A stretch of DNA of 64,000 nt from contig NZ_JACHHG010000010.1 in assembly GCF_014202645.1 (NCBI RefSeq), positions 62,001-126,000 of the forward strand. The letters run 5' to 3'. The position numbers and the translations under genes were made by a program. Of this stretch, positions 1 through 9,601 are shown piece by piece (within the stretch, counting starts at the first letter, position 1; each line of letters opens with the position of its first letter). Origin of the DNA: Deinobacterium chartae (GTDB taxonomy: Bacteria > Deinococcota > Deinococci > Deinococcales > Deinococcaceae). Under the pieces are notes generated by a model. The model saw only the letters and a list, made by a program, of their open reading frames with translations. It searched no databases and was not told where the DNA came from.

Positions 1-1857
1 ATGCTGCGCGTAGACGGCAGCGACATGACCGAAGAGGGGGTCGCGGCCTACCTCGAGGCGCGCGTGGCCGGGGTGGGACCCAAGCTGTCCAAGCGCATCG
101 CCGGTTTTTTCGGCACCCGCACCTTCGAGGTCATCGAGAGCGACCCGGAGAGGCTGCTGCAAGTTCCCGGGGTCACCCAGGCCACCTTGCACAAGATCGT
201 GTCGAGTTGGGACGAGCGGCACCTCGAGCGCCGGGTGATCACCGCCCTGCAGAGCCTGGGACTGTCGGTCTCGCAGGCACAGCGGGCCATGAAGCACTTC
301 GGCTCGAGCGCGCCCGAGCAGCTCAAAAACGACATCTACAGCCTGACCGAGGTGGAGGGCATCGGCTTTTTGACCGCCGACCGCATCGCGCAGGGCCAGG
401 GCATGCCGCTCAACGACCCGCGCCGTCTCGCTGCCGCCGCCGTGTACGCGCTGCAACAGGCCCAGATCTCCGGCGGGCACTCGTACCTGCCGCGCACGCG
501 CACCGTGAAGGGCATCATGCACTACGGCGGCGTGCCCGCCGAGCAGGCCGAGGCCGCCCTCGAGGACGCCGCGCTGTTTGGCCGGGTGCGCGAGGACGAG
601 GGCCGCATCTACCTGCCGCCCACGCTGCGCACCGAGAAGAAGCTCTCCGGGCTCATCGCAGACCTGCTGCTCACCGAACCCGACGAGGAATGGCGGGTTC
701 CGGCGAACGCCGCGCGCGGCCTCTCCGACGATCAGGCCCGGGTCCTGGAACTGCTCTCGGACCACCGGCTGGTGGTGCTGACCGGCGGCCCCGGCACCGG
801 CAAGAGCTACACCACCCGCGCGGTGTGCGACCTCGCCGAGAAACTCGGCCTCGAGGTCGCGCTGTGCGCCCCCACCGGCAAGGCCGCCCGCCGCCTGGGC
901 GAGCTGACCGGACGAACGGCCTCCACCATCCACCGCCTGCTCGGTTACGGCCCGGACGGCTTCCGCTTCGGCCCCGGCGAGGCGCTGTACTTTGATTTAA
1001 TCGTGGTGGACGAGGTCTCGATGTGCGGCGACGCCCTGATGCTCTCGCTGCTGAGCGCCCTCGCTCCGGGCACGCGCATCCTGCTGGTCGGCGACGCCGA
1101 TCAGCTTCCACCGGTGGACTACGGCATGCCCTTGGAAACCCTGACCGCCGTTGCCCCCACCGTGCGGCTGGGCCGGGTCTACCGTCAGGCCGAGACCTCC
1201 CCGATCGTGCGCGCCGCCCACGCGGTGCTGCACGGCGAGGCCCCCGACTTCGCCCATCCTGACCTGCGGCTGGTCGAGGTCGAAGCCGACGTGGGCGCGC
1301 GCCGGGTAGCCCTGATGGTGCGCGAACTGGGCGGACCGCAACGCGTGCAGGTGCTCTCCCCCATGCGCAAGGGCCCCTTGGGCGTCAGCGCCCTGAACGA
1401 GGCGCTGCAACGCACCTTCAACCCCGGCGAGGGCGGCGTGCGGGTCGGAGATTACCTGATCCGCACCGGCGACGTGGTGGTGCAGACCAAGAACGACTAC
1501 CAGAACGAGGTCTTCAACGGCACGCTGGGCACGGTCCTCGAGGAGCGCGGCGGCAAACTGGTGATCGACTTCGAGGGCAATGTGGTCGAACTGGGGCCGC
1601 CCGAACTGTGGAACTTGCAGCTGGGCTACGCCCTCACCGTGCACCGTTCGCAGGGCAGCGAGTGGCCGGTGGTGGTCGGCGTGCTGCACGACACGCACTA
1701 CAACATGCTCTCGCGCGAGCTGGCCTACACCGCCCTGACCCGCGCGGCCCGCACCTTCATCGGGGTAGGCTCCCGCCGCGCCTGGGAGGTCGCCGCCTCG
1801 AGGCGCCGCGAGCTGCGCTACTCGCACCTGCTCGAGCGCGTGCGCGAGCGGCTGTAA
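1..1857 (+). CDS. recD2: RecD2-type ATP-dependent DNA helicase, 5' end cut off by the window
   Basis: SF1B 5'-3' DNA helicase of the RecD2 family, which acts in DNA repair without RecBC. The visible 618 residues begin in the helix-hairpin-helix region (GVGPKLSKRI, then VPGVTQATLHKI). The helicase core follows: Walker A GGPGTGKS at about 262-269, Walker B VVDEVSM at about 335-341, and the late motif HRSQGSEWP near residue 548. The N-terminal OB-like domain that normally precedes the hairpin region is absent, so the ATG at base 1 is probably internal and the gene extends left of the window. A lipoprotein gene follows on the same strand after about 60 bases. Confidence 0.93.
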   Translation: MLRVDGSDMTEEGVAAYLEARVAGVGPKLSKRIAGFFGTRTFEVIESDPERLLQVPGVTQATLHKIVSSWDERHLERRVITALQSLGLSVSQAQRAMKHFGSSAPEQLKNDIYSLTEVEGIGFLTADRIAQGQGMPLNDPRRLAAAAVYALQQAQISGGHSYLPRTRTVKGIMHYGGVPAEQAEAALEDAALFGRVREDEGRIYLPPTLRTEKKLSGLIADLLLTEPDEEWRVPANAARGLSDDQARVLELLSDHRLVVLTGGPGTGKSYTTRAVCDLAEKLGLEVALCAPTGKAARRLGELTGRTASTIHRLLGYGPDGFRFGPGEALYFDLIVVDEVSMCGDALMLSLLSALAPGTRILLVGDADQLPPVDYGMPLETLTAVAPTVRLGRVYRQAETSPIVRAAHAVLHGEAPDFAHPDLRLVEVEADVGARRVALMVRELGGPQRVQVLSPMRKGPLGVSALNEALQRTFNPGEGGVRVGDYLIRTGDVVVQTKNDYQNEVFNGTLGTVLEERGGKLVIDFEGNVVELGPPELWNLQLGYALTVHRSQGSEWPVVVGVLHDTHYNMLSRELAYTALTRAARTFIGVGSRRAWEVAASRRRELRYSHLLERVRERL

Positions 1858-1916
1858 CGGACGGTCACCGGGCAATCACCCGGCTTGTCGCACACTGGGC
1901 ATCCGAAGGAGACCCG

Positions 1917-2363
1917 ATGCGACACCTGACTGCCAGCCTGATCGCCGCCAGCCTGATCGCCGCCTGCAACCCCGCCCTTGAGCCTCCGGACAGCAGCGGC
2001 CTGTGGCGGGGCGCTACCACCTTGAACGGACAGCCGTGGCGAGACGTCAAACTGTTCGTGGACGACGAAACTGGCCGCCTCGAGGGCACGTTTGAACTGG
2101 TGGTGTACCGGGAGGACGGCACCCCGTTCGGCACCGAACACTTTGGCAGGATCGAACCCGTCCCGCGCGGCAGCGCGCGCTTCAGCGTCATCGGCGAAAC
2201 CTTGCACGCCGGAGAGCAGATGATCCTCGAGGGCCGCTTCGAGCACATGAACACCGAGACCCAGGCGGGCCGCTTCAGCGGCAAGCTGTACTACAGCCTG
2301 GGCAACGGCGAGGTGAGGGTGGGGACCTTCGCCCTCGAACGCAAAACGCCCTCGCGTCCCTGA
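1917..2363 (+). CDS. Small predicted lipoprotein, function unknown
   Basis: Encodes 148 residues. The start follows AAGGAG at 1906-1911. The N-terminus MRHLTASLIAASLIAAC looks like a lipoprotein signal peptide with the modified cysteine at residue 17, so the mature protein should be membrane-anchored on the outside of the cell. The rest is rich in beta-type segments (LEGTFELVVYRE, ARFSVIGE, GRFSGKLYYS, VRVGTFALE), like small lipid-linked beta-barrel or lipocalin-like folds, but I recognise no family. A 15-base direct repeat inside the signal-peptide codons (about 1930-1961) gives the doubled ASLIA. It ends at a strong hairpin shared with the converging acetyltransferase gene. Confidence 0.75.
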   Translation: MRHLTASLIAASLIAACNPALEPPDSSGLWRGATTLNGQPWRDVKLFVDDETGRLEGTFELVVYREDGTPFGTEHFGRIEPVPRGSARFSVIGETLHAGEQMILEGRFEHMNTETQAGRFSGKLYYSLGNGEVRVGTFALERKTPSRP

Positions 2364-2366
2364 AGA

Positions 2367-2410
2367 GCACGCGGGCAGCCCCGGAAATTTCCGGGGCTGC
2401 CCGCGTGTGC
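2367..2410. terminator. Bidirectional hairpin terminator
   Basis: Almost perfect inverted repeat around a central AAATTT, with arms rich in GGGCAGCCCC. It lies between the converging lipoprotein and acetyltransferase genes. Confidence 0.8.
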
Positions 2411-2413
2411 GGC

Positions 2414-2992
2414 TCAGGACACCGGCTGCGGCTGCGCGGCCTTCGAGGCGCGGTACTCGTCCTCGAGCAGGCTCATCACGATGGCGCTGTGGTAGCGCCC
2501 GTCCAGGTACAGCACGTCGCGCAGCACGCCCTCGCGGCGGAACCCCAGCTTGTGCTCGTACACGTGCTGGGCGCGCGGGTTAAAGTCGAACACCTCGAGT
2601 TCCAGGCGGTGCAGGCCGATCTGTTCGAAGGCAAAAGCGATCATCAGACGCATCGCCTCGGTACCGTAGCCCCGGCCGGTGTACGCGGCGCGCAGGCCGA
2701 CGCGCAAGTTGGCAAGGCGGTTGTCCCCGTCCAGGTCGTTCACAACGACCTCACCGATCAGCTCGCCGGTTTCCTCGAGCGTGATCGCCAGGTCATAGCG
2801 CCCCGGCTGCGCAGCGATCTTTGCCAGCCAGCCCTCGGTCTGCTCGCGGGTGAAGCTGGCCTGGGTGCCGGTAAGGCGCAGGCCCTCCGGATCGGTGAGC
2901 AGCAGCAGGTAGGCCTCGAGGTCGTCGGTCGTAAAAGGACGCAGCAGCACACGCTCACCGCGCAGGGTGGGTTTGGGCAAAGTCAGATTCAT
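2414..2992 (-). CDS. GNAT family N-acetyltransferase (RimJ/RimL-like)
   Basis: 192 residues, full length for the family. The N-terminus TLRGERVLLRPFTTDDLEAYLLLL is typical of RimJ/RimL-type acetyltransferases. The acetyl-CoA loop is GLRAAYTGRGYGTEAMRLM at about 97-115, followed by LHRLELEVFDFNPRAQHVYEHKLGFRREGVLRD. The family transfers acetyl from acetyl-CoA to protein N-termini or small amines; the substrate here cannot be told. The start codon is preceded by AGGAG. It is transcribed alone towards the terminator at 2367-2410 and is divergent from the esterase-like gene. Confidence 0.9.
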   Translation of the reverse strand: MNLTLPKPTLRGERVLLRPFTTDDLEAYLLLLTDPEGLRLTGTQASFTREQTEGWLAKIAAQPGRYDLAITLEETGELIGEVVVNDLDGDNRLANLRVGLRAAYTGRGYGTEAMRLMIAFAFEQIGLHRLELEVFDFNPRAQHVYEHKLGFRREGVLRDVLYLDGRYHSAIVMSLLEDEYRASKAAQPQPVS

Positions 2993-3199
2993 GCAAGTCT
3001 CCTGAGGGTGACGTTCCCGTTCACCTTAGCCGCACGGCCTTCCGAAAGGCTTGCGCCGCCTGGCCTAAGCCAACTTCGGGGGCAGACCCCACAAAACGCG
3101 CCTTCTGGCGCAGCTCGAGGTCCGGTCTTTCTCGGCCTCGCCCGCGGGCGGGCGCTGCGCCTTGAAACGCACATGACATCTGCGGAGCTGGATGAGAGG

Positions 3200-4516
3200 G
3201 TGAAACGCCACGCCCTGATCTCGCTGTCGCTTGCCGCCCTGACCGTTCCCACCGCACAGGCCCAGACGGCCTGGCCCACCAGCGGTACCGGCGCTGCCCC
3301 TCGGGTACTGGCGACCTACACCCTACCCGATACCTCCATTCGCGCGTTAAACCCCTTCCTGACCGAAGCCGACCTTGCCCAGGCCCTCGCTAACGGCTGG
3401 AAGGGTGCCAACCTGCCCGCGCTGGGGTCCGCCCTCGTATCGCTCGGAGACGGCCGCTTCGTGGGGCTCACCGACCGCGGACCCAACGGCGACTGCAAAG
3501 ACGGCAAGAGCTTCCCGCTCGCCCGCTTCGCGCCCACCCTGGTGCCCTTTCACCTCGAGGGGGAGCGCATCGTGCTCGACGCACCCATCTTGATCCGCAA
3601 CGCCGACGGCACCCCGGTCAGCGGCCTCAGCAACCTGCCCAGCGACGACGTGCCTTACACCGGCAGCGACTGCAGCGCCACCCTGCCGCTCGATCCGGGC
3701 GGCTTGGACCCCGAGGACCTGCAGCCGCTGCCCGGCGGGCGCTGGGCCATCGTCGAGGAATACTCCTCGAGCCTGCTGATCCTCGAGGCGGACGGGCGGA
3801 TCGTGGTGCGTTACGTCCCGCAGGGCACCGCAGCCAAGCTGGCCGGAGCCAGGTACCCGGTCAAGGACCTGCTGCCTCCCATCTTCGCGCAGCGCCGCAA
3901 CAACCGCGGCTTCGAGAACCTCGCGGTCTCCCCGGACGGCAAGCAGGCCTTCGCAATCCTGCAAAGCCCGATCGGCAGCACCAAAGATGACCGCTACAAG
4001 GAGAGCCGGATCGTGCGCGCGGTGCGCCTGGACCTCAGCGACCCGCTGAACGCCCGCGTCACCGGCGAGTTCCTGGTCGAGCAGAGCCCGGCCAAGGACT
4101 ACCCCAGCGGCAAGCAGAGCGATATGAAGTTCTCGGCCGCCGTGTGGCTGGGCGAGGACCGCGTACTGCTGCTCGAGCGCACCGAGGGTGACGCCAGCGG
4201 CAAGGGCAACGTCAAGCTGTACGTGACCGACTTCTCGGCCGCGACCGACGTGAGCGGACGCCCCGAGGCCTCGAGCAGCGACTTTGTGTACGAGAACGTC
4301 GCCACCAACCTGAGCAGCCTGGGAGTCACGCCTGCGCGCCGCACCGAGGTGTTCAGCCAGCTCGACACCCCCGAGATCCAGTCGTTCAAGGTCGAGGGTC
4401 TGGCCGTGCTGACCCCGGGCACGGTCGCGCTCACCAACGACAACGACTTTGCCATCAACGGCACCGAGGGCCCCTCGAAGCTGTGGGTGGTCCAGCTCGG
4501 TCAGGCGCTGCAGTAA
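3200..4516 (+). CDS. Secreted esterase-like phytase family protein
   Basis: About 438 residues if started at the GTG at 3200, which gives a clean signal peptide (MKRHALISLSLAALTVPTAQA). An in-frame ATG at 3173 would add nine residues but lacks a good ribosome site. The body matches the esterase-like activity of phytase family, a beta-propeller: LGDGRFVGLTDRGPNGDC near the N-terminus, then ILIRNADGTPVSGLSNLP, GGLDPEDLQPLPGGRWAIVEEY, NRGFENLAVSPDGKQAFAILQSP and a C-terminal EGLAVLTPGTVALTNDNDF. The role is probably phosphoester hydrolysis in the cell envelope; the substrate is unknown. Confidence 0.85.
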   Translation: MKRHALISLSLAALTVPTAQAQTAWPTSGTGAAPRVLATYTLPDTSIRALNPFLTEADLAQALANGWKGANLPALGSALVSLGDGRFVGLTDRGPNGDCKDGKSFPLARFAPTLVPFHLEGERIVLDAPILIRNADGTPVSGLSNLPSDDVPYTGSDCSATLPLDPGGLDPEDLQPLPGGRWAIVEEYSSSLLILEADGRIVVRYVPQGTAAKLAGARYPVKDLLPPIFAQRRNNRGFENLAVSPDGKQAFAILQSPIGSTKDDRYKESRIVRAVRLDLSDPLNARVTGEFLVEQSPAKDYPSGKQSDMKFSAAVWLGEDRVLLLERTEGDASGKGNVKLYVTDFSAATDVSGRPEASSSDFVYENVATNLSSLGVTPARRTEVFSQLDTPEIQSFKVEGLAVLTPGTVALTNDNDFAINGTEGPSKLWVVQLGQALQ

Positions 4517-4526
4517 GCGCGCGGCG

Positions 4527-4561
4527 AGCGGGAGCGCGCTACTAAAGAGCGCGCTCCCGCT
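4527..4561. terminator. Bidirectional hairpin terminator
   Basis: Fourteen-base arms (4527-4540 and 4548-4561) around a seven-base loop, with a short T run on the + side. It separates the converging esterase and SDR genes. Confidence 0.8.
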
Positions 4562-4569
4562 TTGCAGTC

Positions 4570-5478
4570 TCAGGGAAAGACGGGCTGCACCCCTTCTCGC
4601 TGCATGCGTTCGAAAAATTCCTGCCAGTGCGGGCGGCGGCCGTCCGCGTCCACAAAGCCGTACTCTCTCGAGAGGTGCCAGGTGGCGAGCGCCATACCGT
4701 TCTTGACGTGCACGTCCGGGTCGGCAGCCAGGTGCGCGACCGCACGCCCGATGTAGGCGGGCGTTTCGGACTCGGCGAAGTACGGGTCGCGCGCCACCGC
4801 GTCGCGCCAGTTCGCCTCGGTCACCCCGAAGTGATCGAGCATCTCCTCCGAGCGCAGGAACCCGGGCGTGAGGGCCACGGCGGTCATGCCGTCCAGGCCC
4901 GCCTTGTCGAAGTCGGCGGCCATGTCCTGCGCCAGCCGGATCACGCTGGTCTTGACCAGGTCGTACAGCAGGCTGCCGCGGTAGTTCAGCGTGTCACCGT
5001 CGGTGATCTCGAGGATCAGGCCGCGTCCGCGCTCGAGCATCAGCGGCACGCCCAGCCGCGCGGTGATGATGTGCGAGATGAGGGCCTGCGGGATCAGCCG
5101 GACCGGGTGCTCCACCGGAGTTTCCCAAAACGGCCCGAAGCTGATGTATTTCTCGCCGCCCCACAGGTCGTTGACCAGCACGTCGAGCTGGCCGAACTCG
5201 GCCCGTACCCGCTCGAAAAGGGCCTCCACCTGCCCGGGGTCGCTGTGGTCGCAGCGGATGGCCACACCCCGCCCGCCGGCGGCCGTGACGAGTTCGGCGG
5301 TCTCGTCGATGGTCTCGGGCCGCCCGGTGGTGCCGTGCTCGCGGGTGCTGCGGCCGGTGCAGATCACGGTCGCGCCGCACGCTCCGAGCTGTACCGCCAT
5401 GCCGCGCCCGGCTCCCCGGGTCGCTCCGGCCACCAGTGCCACCGTCATGCTCAAATCCGGCTTGCTCCATTCGCTCAT
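4570..5478 (-). CDS. Short-chain dehydrogenase/reductase (SDR)
   Basis: 302 residues from MSEWSKPDLSM. The start is fixed by GGAGG six bases upstream; the reading frame continues further upstream but without family similarity. The cofactor-binding motif GATRGAGRGMAVQLG is near residues 19-33 and the catalytic YxxxK is YDLVK in LLYDLVKTSVIRLAQ. The usual NNAG motif is replaced by VNDLWGGE. The family performs NAD(P)H-dependent oxidoreduction of alcohols and carbonyls; the substrate is unknown. A palindromic operator-like site (5513-5527) lies about 35 bases upstream of the start. Confidence 0.88.
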   Translation of the reverse strand: MSEWSKPDLSMTVALVAGATRGAGRGMAVQLGACGATVICTGRSTREHGTTGRPETIDETAELVTAAGGRGVAIRCDHSDPGQVEALFERVRAEFGQLDVLVNDLWGGEKYISFGPFWETPVEHPVRLIPQALISHIITARLGVPLMLERGRGLILEITDGDTLNYRGSLLYDLVKTSVIRLAQDMAADFDKAGLDGMTAVALTPGFLRSEEMLDHFGVTEANWRDAVARDPYFAESETPAYIGRAVAHLAADPDVHVKNGMALATWHLSREYGFVDADGRRPHWQEFFERMQREGVQPVFP

Positions 5479-5512
5479 CTCTGACCTCCGCAAGCAGCGT
5501 AAAGGCCGCCAC

Positions 5513-5527
5513 CTGACATCCACTGTC
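5513..5527. promoter_or_regulatory. Operator-like palindrome TGACA-N5-TGTCA
   Basis: TGACATCCACTGTCA is an inverted repeat of TGACA/TGTCA with a five-base centre, 35 bases upstream of the SDR start. A second near-identical copy, similar also in its flanks, lies at 14106-14120 upstream of another gene. The binding protein is unknown. Confidence 0.5.
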
Positions 5528-5576
5528 AGGAATGAGCCGAGCCCCCACCCTTCCGGCCAGACAAAGCAAGCAACAG

Positions 5577-5610
5577 CAGGGGCGCGGCGCCTCGAGGCGC
5601 CGCGCCCCTG
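5577..5610. terminator. Perfect 34-base palindrome, probable terminator of the DUF4142 gene
   Basis: Perfect self-complementary sequence centred on CCTCGAGG, directly after the stop of the DUF4142 gene on the minus strand. Confidence 0.7.
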
Positions 5611-5620
5611 ACAGCTCCGC

Positions 5621-6235
5621 TCAGCGCAACTGGCTGCGGATGCGTTTGGCCTCGGCGAGATGACCGCTGACGACCGGCAGGTACTTGCGGGCGGCGGCGA
5701 CCACATCGGGGTCACGGCCAACGCTGAGGTAGTCCTTGAAGAAAGCCACCGTGGCCTCGTGACCCTTGACCTGCACGTCCATGTAGCCGCGATCAAAAGC
5801 CGCGCCGCTGAGGATCTGGAGTTTCTTGTACATCAGGCGCTGCTCGGCACCGGGACGGTCCGCGAGGCGTGCGTTCTTGCGGATCGCCAGCGCCATGAGC
5901 TCGCGTTGGGCCACCGTGTGGTGATCGATCATCTTCTGGGCAAAGCCGCGCACGGCCGGGTTCTGGCTCTTGCCCAGCGCCAGCCTCGAGGTCTCGATCT
6001 CGGCGAGATTGCTCATGGAGGTGGCGTCCATCCACAGCAGGTTGGAATCGTTGGTGAGGTCGGAGATGCTGGGGCCGCCCATCATGGAGGCTGCGGGCGT
6101 GGACATCGTGTGACCCGGCATGGCGTGGTGGCCGGGAGCAGCGGGCACCTGAGCCGGGGCAGAGGGGGCGGGTACCTGGGCCAGGGCCGCAGACAGTCCA
6201 AGAGTCAGCAACAGTGCAGTGGTCTTGATGTTCAT
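5621..6235 (-). CDS. DUF4142 family exported protein
   Basis: 204 residues with a signal peptide (MNIKTTALLLTLGLSAALA), a Pro/Ala/His/Met-rich linker (APGHHAMPGHTMSTPAASMM), then a four-helix DUF4142 domain: MSNLAEIETSRLALGKSQNPAVRGFAQKMIDHHTVAQREL, then the late repeat GHEATVAFFKDYLSVGRDPDVVAAARKYLPVVSGHLAEAKRI. The paired His residues in MIDHHT and the second half resemble ferritin-like bundles; that is inference. The His/Met-rich linker might bind metal. The start is preceded by AGGAGAG. Confidence 0.88.
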   Translation of the reverse strand: MNIKTTALLLTLGLSAALAQVPAPSAPAQVPAAPGHHAMPGHTMSTPAASMMGGPSISDLTNDSNLLWMDATSMSNLAEIETSRLALGKSQNPAVRGFAQKMIDHHTVAQRELMALAIRKNARLADRPGAEQRLMYKKLQILSGAAFDRGYMDVQVKGHEATVAFFKDYLSVGRDPDVVAAARKYLPVVSGHLAEAKRIRSQLR

Positions 6236-6495
6236 CGGTCTCTCCTGTGGCGTGCCTGTGAATGATTGCCAGGGTAGGGCAACGCGTTATTTCAACGCTA
6301 AACAATCTGTTATCCATGTAGCATGTCAGACGAGTAAATTCGCTTGCGAGTCTTTTCATTCGAGCAACCCGAAAGTCCCCCCAGGCGTGAATTTCAAATA
6401 AAGTCAACCATAATTTTCATGTCCGGCCGTTCTCTTGAAAACCGACCGGACATGGATACGTTATGCCGTCTGCAGCAGCTTCAGCCCGGCCGCCC
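6236..6495. other. AT-richer intergenic region
   Basis: About 260 bases between the DUF4142 gene and the 3' end of the GAF regulator gene, both on the minus strand. It must hold the DUF4142 promoter. It is clearly more AT-rich than the neighbouring genes and I see no gene in it. The stretch GGCCGTTCTCTTGAAAACCGACCGG near 6424-6448 could form a weak hairpin ending the regulator transcript. Confidence 0.4.
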
Positions 6496-7689
6496 TCAGG
6501 CGCTCAGCAGGGCCTCGAGGCGCGCCGCGAACAGGGCGCGGCGCGGATCTCCAGCAGCCAGGGCCGCGCAGGCAGCCGCAATCACCTCAGGCTCGTCGGG
6601 AAAGCGGGCAGCGGCCTGGCACAGCGTCTCCGGGTCGTTCAGGCGCACGATAGCCGCCACCAGCGCCCCGATCAGGTAATCCCGCCACTCCTCGAGGCAG
6701 GGCGAGGCGGTGTGCGGGAAAGGGTCAGCCAGGCACAGCGCCAGCGCTGCACGGATCTCCCCCGCCTTCAGCAGCGCTTCGATCTCGAGCAGGTCCAGGC
6801 TGATGGGAACCTCGAGGCGGTAGGGGCGCGCGGCGATGCAGCCGCCCAACCGCGCGCGCAGGGCGCTGATCTCGGCCTTGAGCGTGCCCGGACTGACATC
6901 GCGGTCTCCGTACAGCCGGGCGTGCAGTTCGCTCAGCGTGAGCCCCTGGGGGTGCAGGGCCAACACGGTCAGCAGCTCGAGCTGCCGGGGCGTGAGGTGA
7001 ATCTCCCGGCCGCTGAGCTGCGCGCCGGGTGTGCCACAGGTGCGCAGCACCAGCGAGGCGCTGCGGATCAGCGGCAGGTTCTGCTCGAGCAACGCCGCGA
7101 AGTGCTGCACGCTGGCCAGACCCAGCGGGGTCGCGCGGTCCCAGGTGGTGCTGAAGTCCAGCACGCCCAGCAGGGCTCCGCTGCGCGGATCGCGCACCGG
7201 AGCGGCGTAACACACCCAGTCGTGCACCGCCGGGACGTAGTGCTCGGCGGCAAACACCCTCGAGGGGCGGCGGGTGCGCAGCGCCAGGTCGAGCGCGTTG
7301 GTGCCCACGCTGGGCTCGTCCCAGTGACCGCCGGGAACGAAGTTCAGGGCTTCGGCGCGGCGGCGCATGCGGCGTCCGGACAGCGTCCACAGCAACTGGC
7401 CCGAGGGGTCGCAGAACGCCACCACCATGCCGCCCTCGAGGGCCACATCGCGCAGGTCGGTCACAACGTGCCGCATGGCCTGGGCGACCGGAGAACTGCG
7501 CCAGGCGTACTCGGCGCGCTCGGGGTCGCTGATCGGGGCCGAGCGCGCCTCGAGCGGCACGGTCAGGCGCGAGCGCGCCCACGAGGAGGTGAGGTCGGGC
7601 GGACTGCCGCCCGGAGACTGAGGCTCGGTGACGAACCGCTTCCAGACGCGTTCGGTGCGCTGACGCTCGATCAGGAGTCGCTCGTTCAT
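6496..7689 (-). CDS. GAF-domain transcriptional regulator with winged-helix C-terminus (AcoR-like sensor half)
   Basis: 397 residues; the start follows GGAGG. The N-terminal half resembles the sensor part of AcoR-type activators: SSWARSRLTVPLEARSAP, a GAF domain with GMVVAFCDPSGQLLWTLSG, and GGHWDEPSVGTNALDLALRTRRPSRVFAAEHYVPAVHDWVCYAAPVRDPRSGALLGVLDFS. AcoR proteins then carry a sigma-54 AAA+ domain. Here it is replaced by a winged helix (HLTPRQLELLTVLALHPQGLTLSELHARLYGD, then LKAEISALRARLG) and an Ala/Leu-rich helical tail resembling SARP/BTAD regulators. It is divergent from an aldehyde dehydrogenase and probably controls it; the effector may be an aldehyde or alcohol. Confidence 0.82.
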   Translation of the reverse strand: MNERLLIERQRTERVWKRFVTEPQSPGGSPPDLTSSWARSRLTVPLEARSAPISDPERAEYAWRSSPVAQAMRHVVTDLRDVALEGGMVVAFCDPSGQLLWTLSGRRMRRRAEALNFVPGGHWDEPSVGTNALDLALRTRRPSRVFAAEHYVPAVHDWVCYAAPVRDPRSGALLGVLDFSTTWDRATPLGLASVQHFAALLEQNLPLIRSASLVLRTCGTPGAQLSGREIHLTPRQLELLTVLALHPQGLTLSELHARLYGDRDVSPGTLKAEISALRARLGGCIAARPYRLEVPISLDLLEIEALLKAGEIRAALALCLADPFPHTASPCLEEWRDYLIGALVAAIVRLNDPETLCQAAARFPDEPEVIAAACAALAAGDPRRALFAARLEALLSA

Positions 7690-7845
7690 CGGAATCCTCC
7701 GGGTTGGGTTGAATTTCAAACTACCACGCCCGGGTGAGCAGGTCACCTACCTTTTTCCAACCTTTCGTGCGCTACGTTACGAGCACACAACAAACCCCCG
7801 TTCTCCCCGGGAGAAACGGAAACAGCACACCGGCTCGAAGCTCCT

Positions 7846-7921
7846 TGCAGCCGCCCTGTGGGGCCCAGCGTCAAACGCTCCATCCTCAGGGGCGCACCGC
7901 ACGCCCCGGCAGGCGGCTGCA
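7846..7921 (+). ncRNA. Structured multi-stem leader before the aldehyde dehydrogenase gene
   Basis: A closing stem pairs 7846-7855 with 7912-7921 (ten perfect pairs, TGCAGCCGCC with GGCGGCTGCA). It encloses AGCGT/ACGCT (7867-7871 with 7875-7879) and GGGGCG/CGCCCC (7889-7894 with 7902-7907), so the RNA would fold as a junction with at least two arms, 20 bases before the ribosome site. I recognise no known RNA family. Confidence 0.5.
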
Positions 7922-7952
7922 GCGGACAACACCTTTTCTCAGGAGGTAGGGT

Positions 7953-9494
<1,542 letters not shown>

Positions 9495-9500
9495 AAATCC

Positions 9501-9534
9501 CGCCCCTGGGAGAAAGCGTTTTCTCCCAGGGGCG
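9501..9534 (+). terminator. Hairpin after the aldehyde dehydrogenase gene
   Basis: Fifteen-base arms (9501-9515 and 9520-9534) around a four-base loop, starting seven bases after the stop codon. There is no T run after it, so it may only protect the mRNA end. Confidence 0.6.
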
Positions 9535-9563
9535 GCCGGACGACACCCCAGGCTTCCCCCTCT

Positions 9564-9590
9564 CCCCTCGAGGTTTCCTCGGGGGTTTTT
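9564..9590 (+). terminator. Intrinsic terminator just before the DUF779 gene
   Basis: CCCCTCGAGG pairs with CCTCGGGGG (one bulged T) and is followed at once by TTTTT. The ribosome site of the next gene (GGAGG, 9592-9596) begins one base after the T run, so read-through would couple to DUF779 expression. Confidence 0.65.
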
Positions 9591-9601
9591 CGGAGGTAAC
9601 G

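Noticed and set aside
997-1875. Long open frame (about 290 codons) opposite recD2
   Set aside because: It is a shadow of the real gene; the helicase motifs are on the + strand and such mirror frames are common in high-GC DNA.
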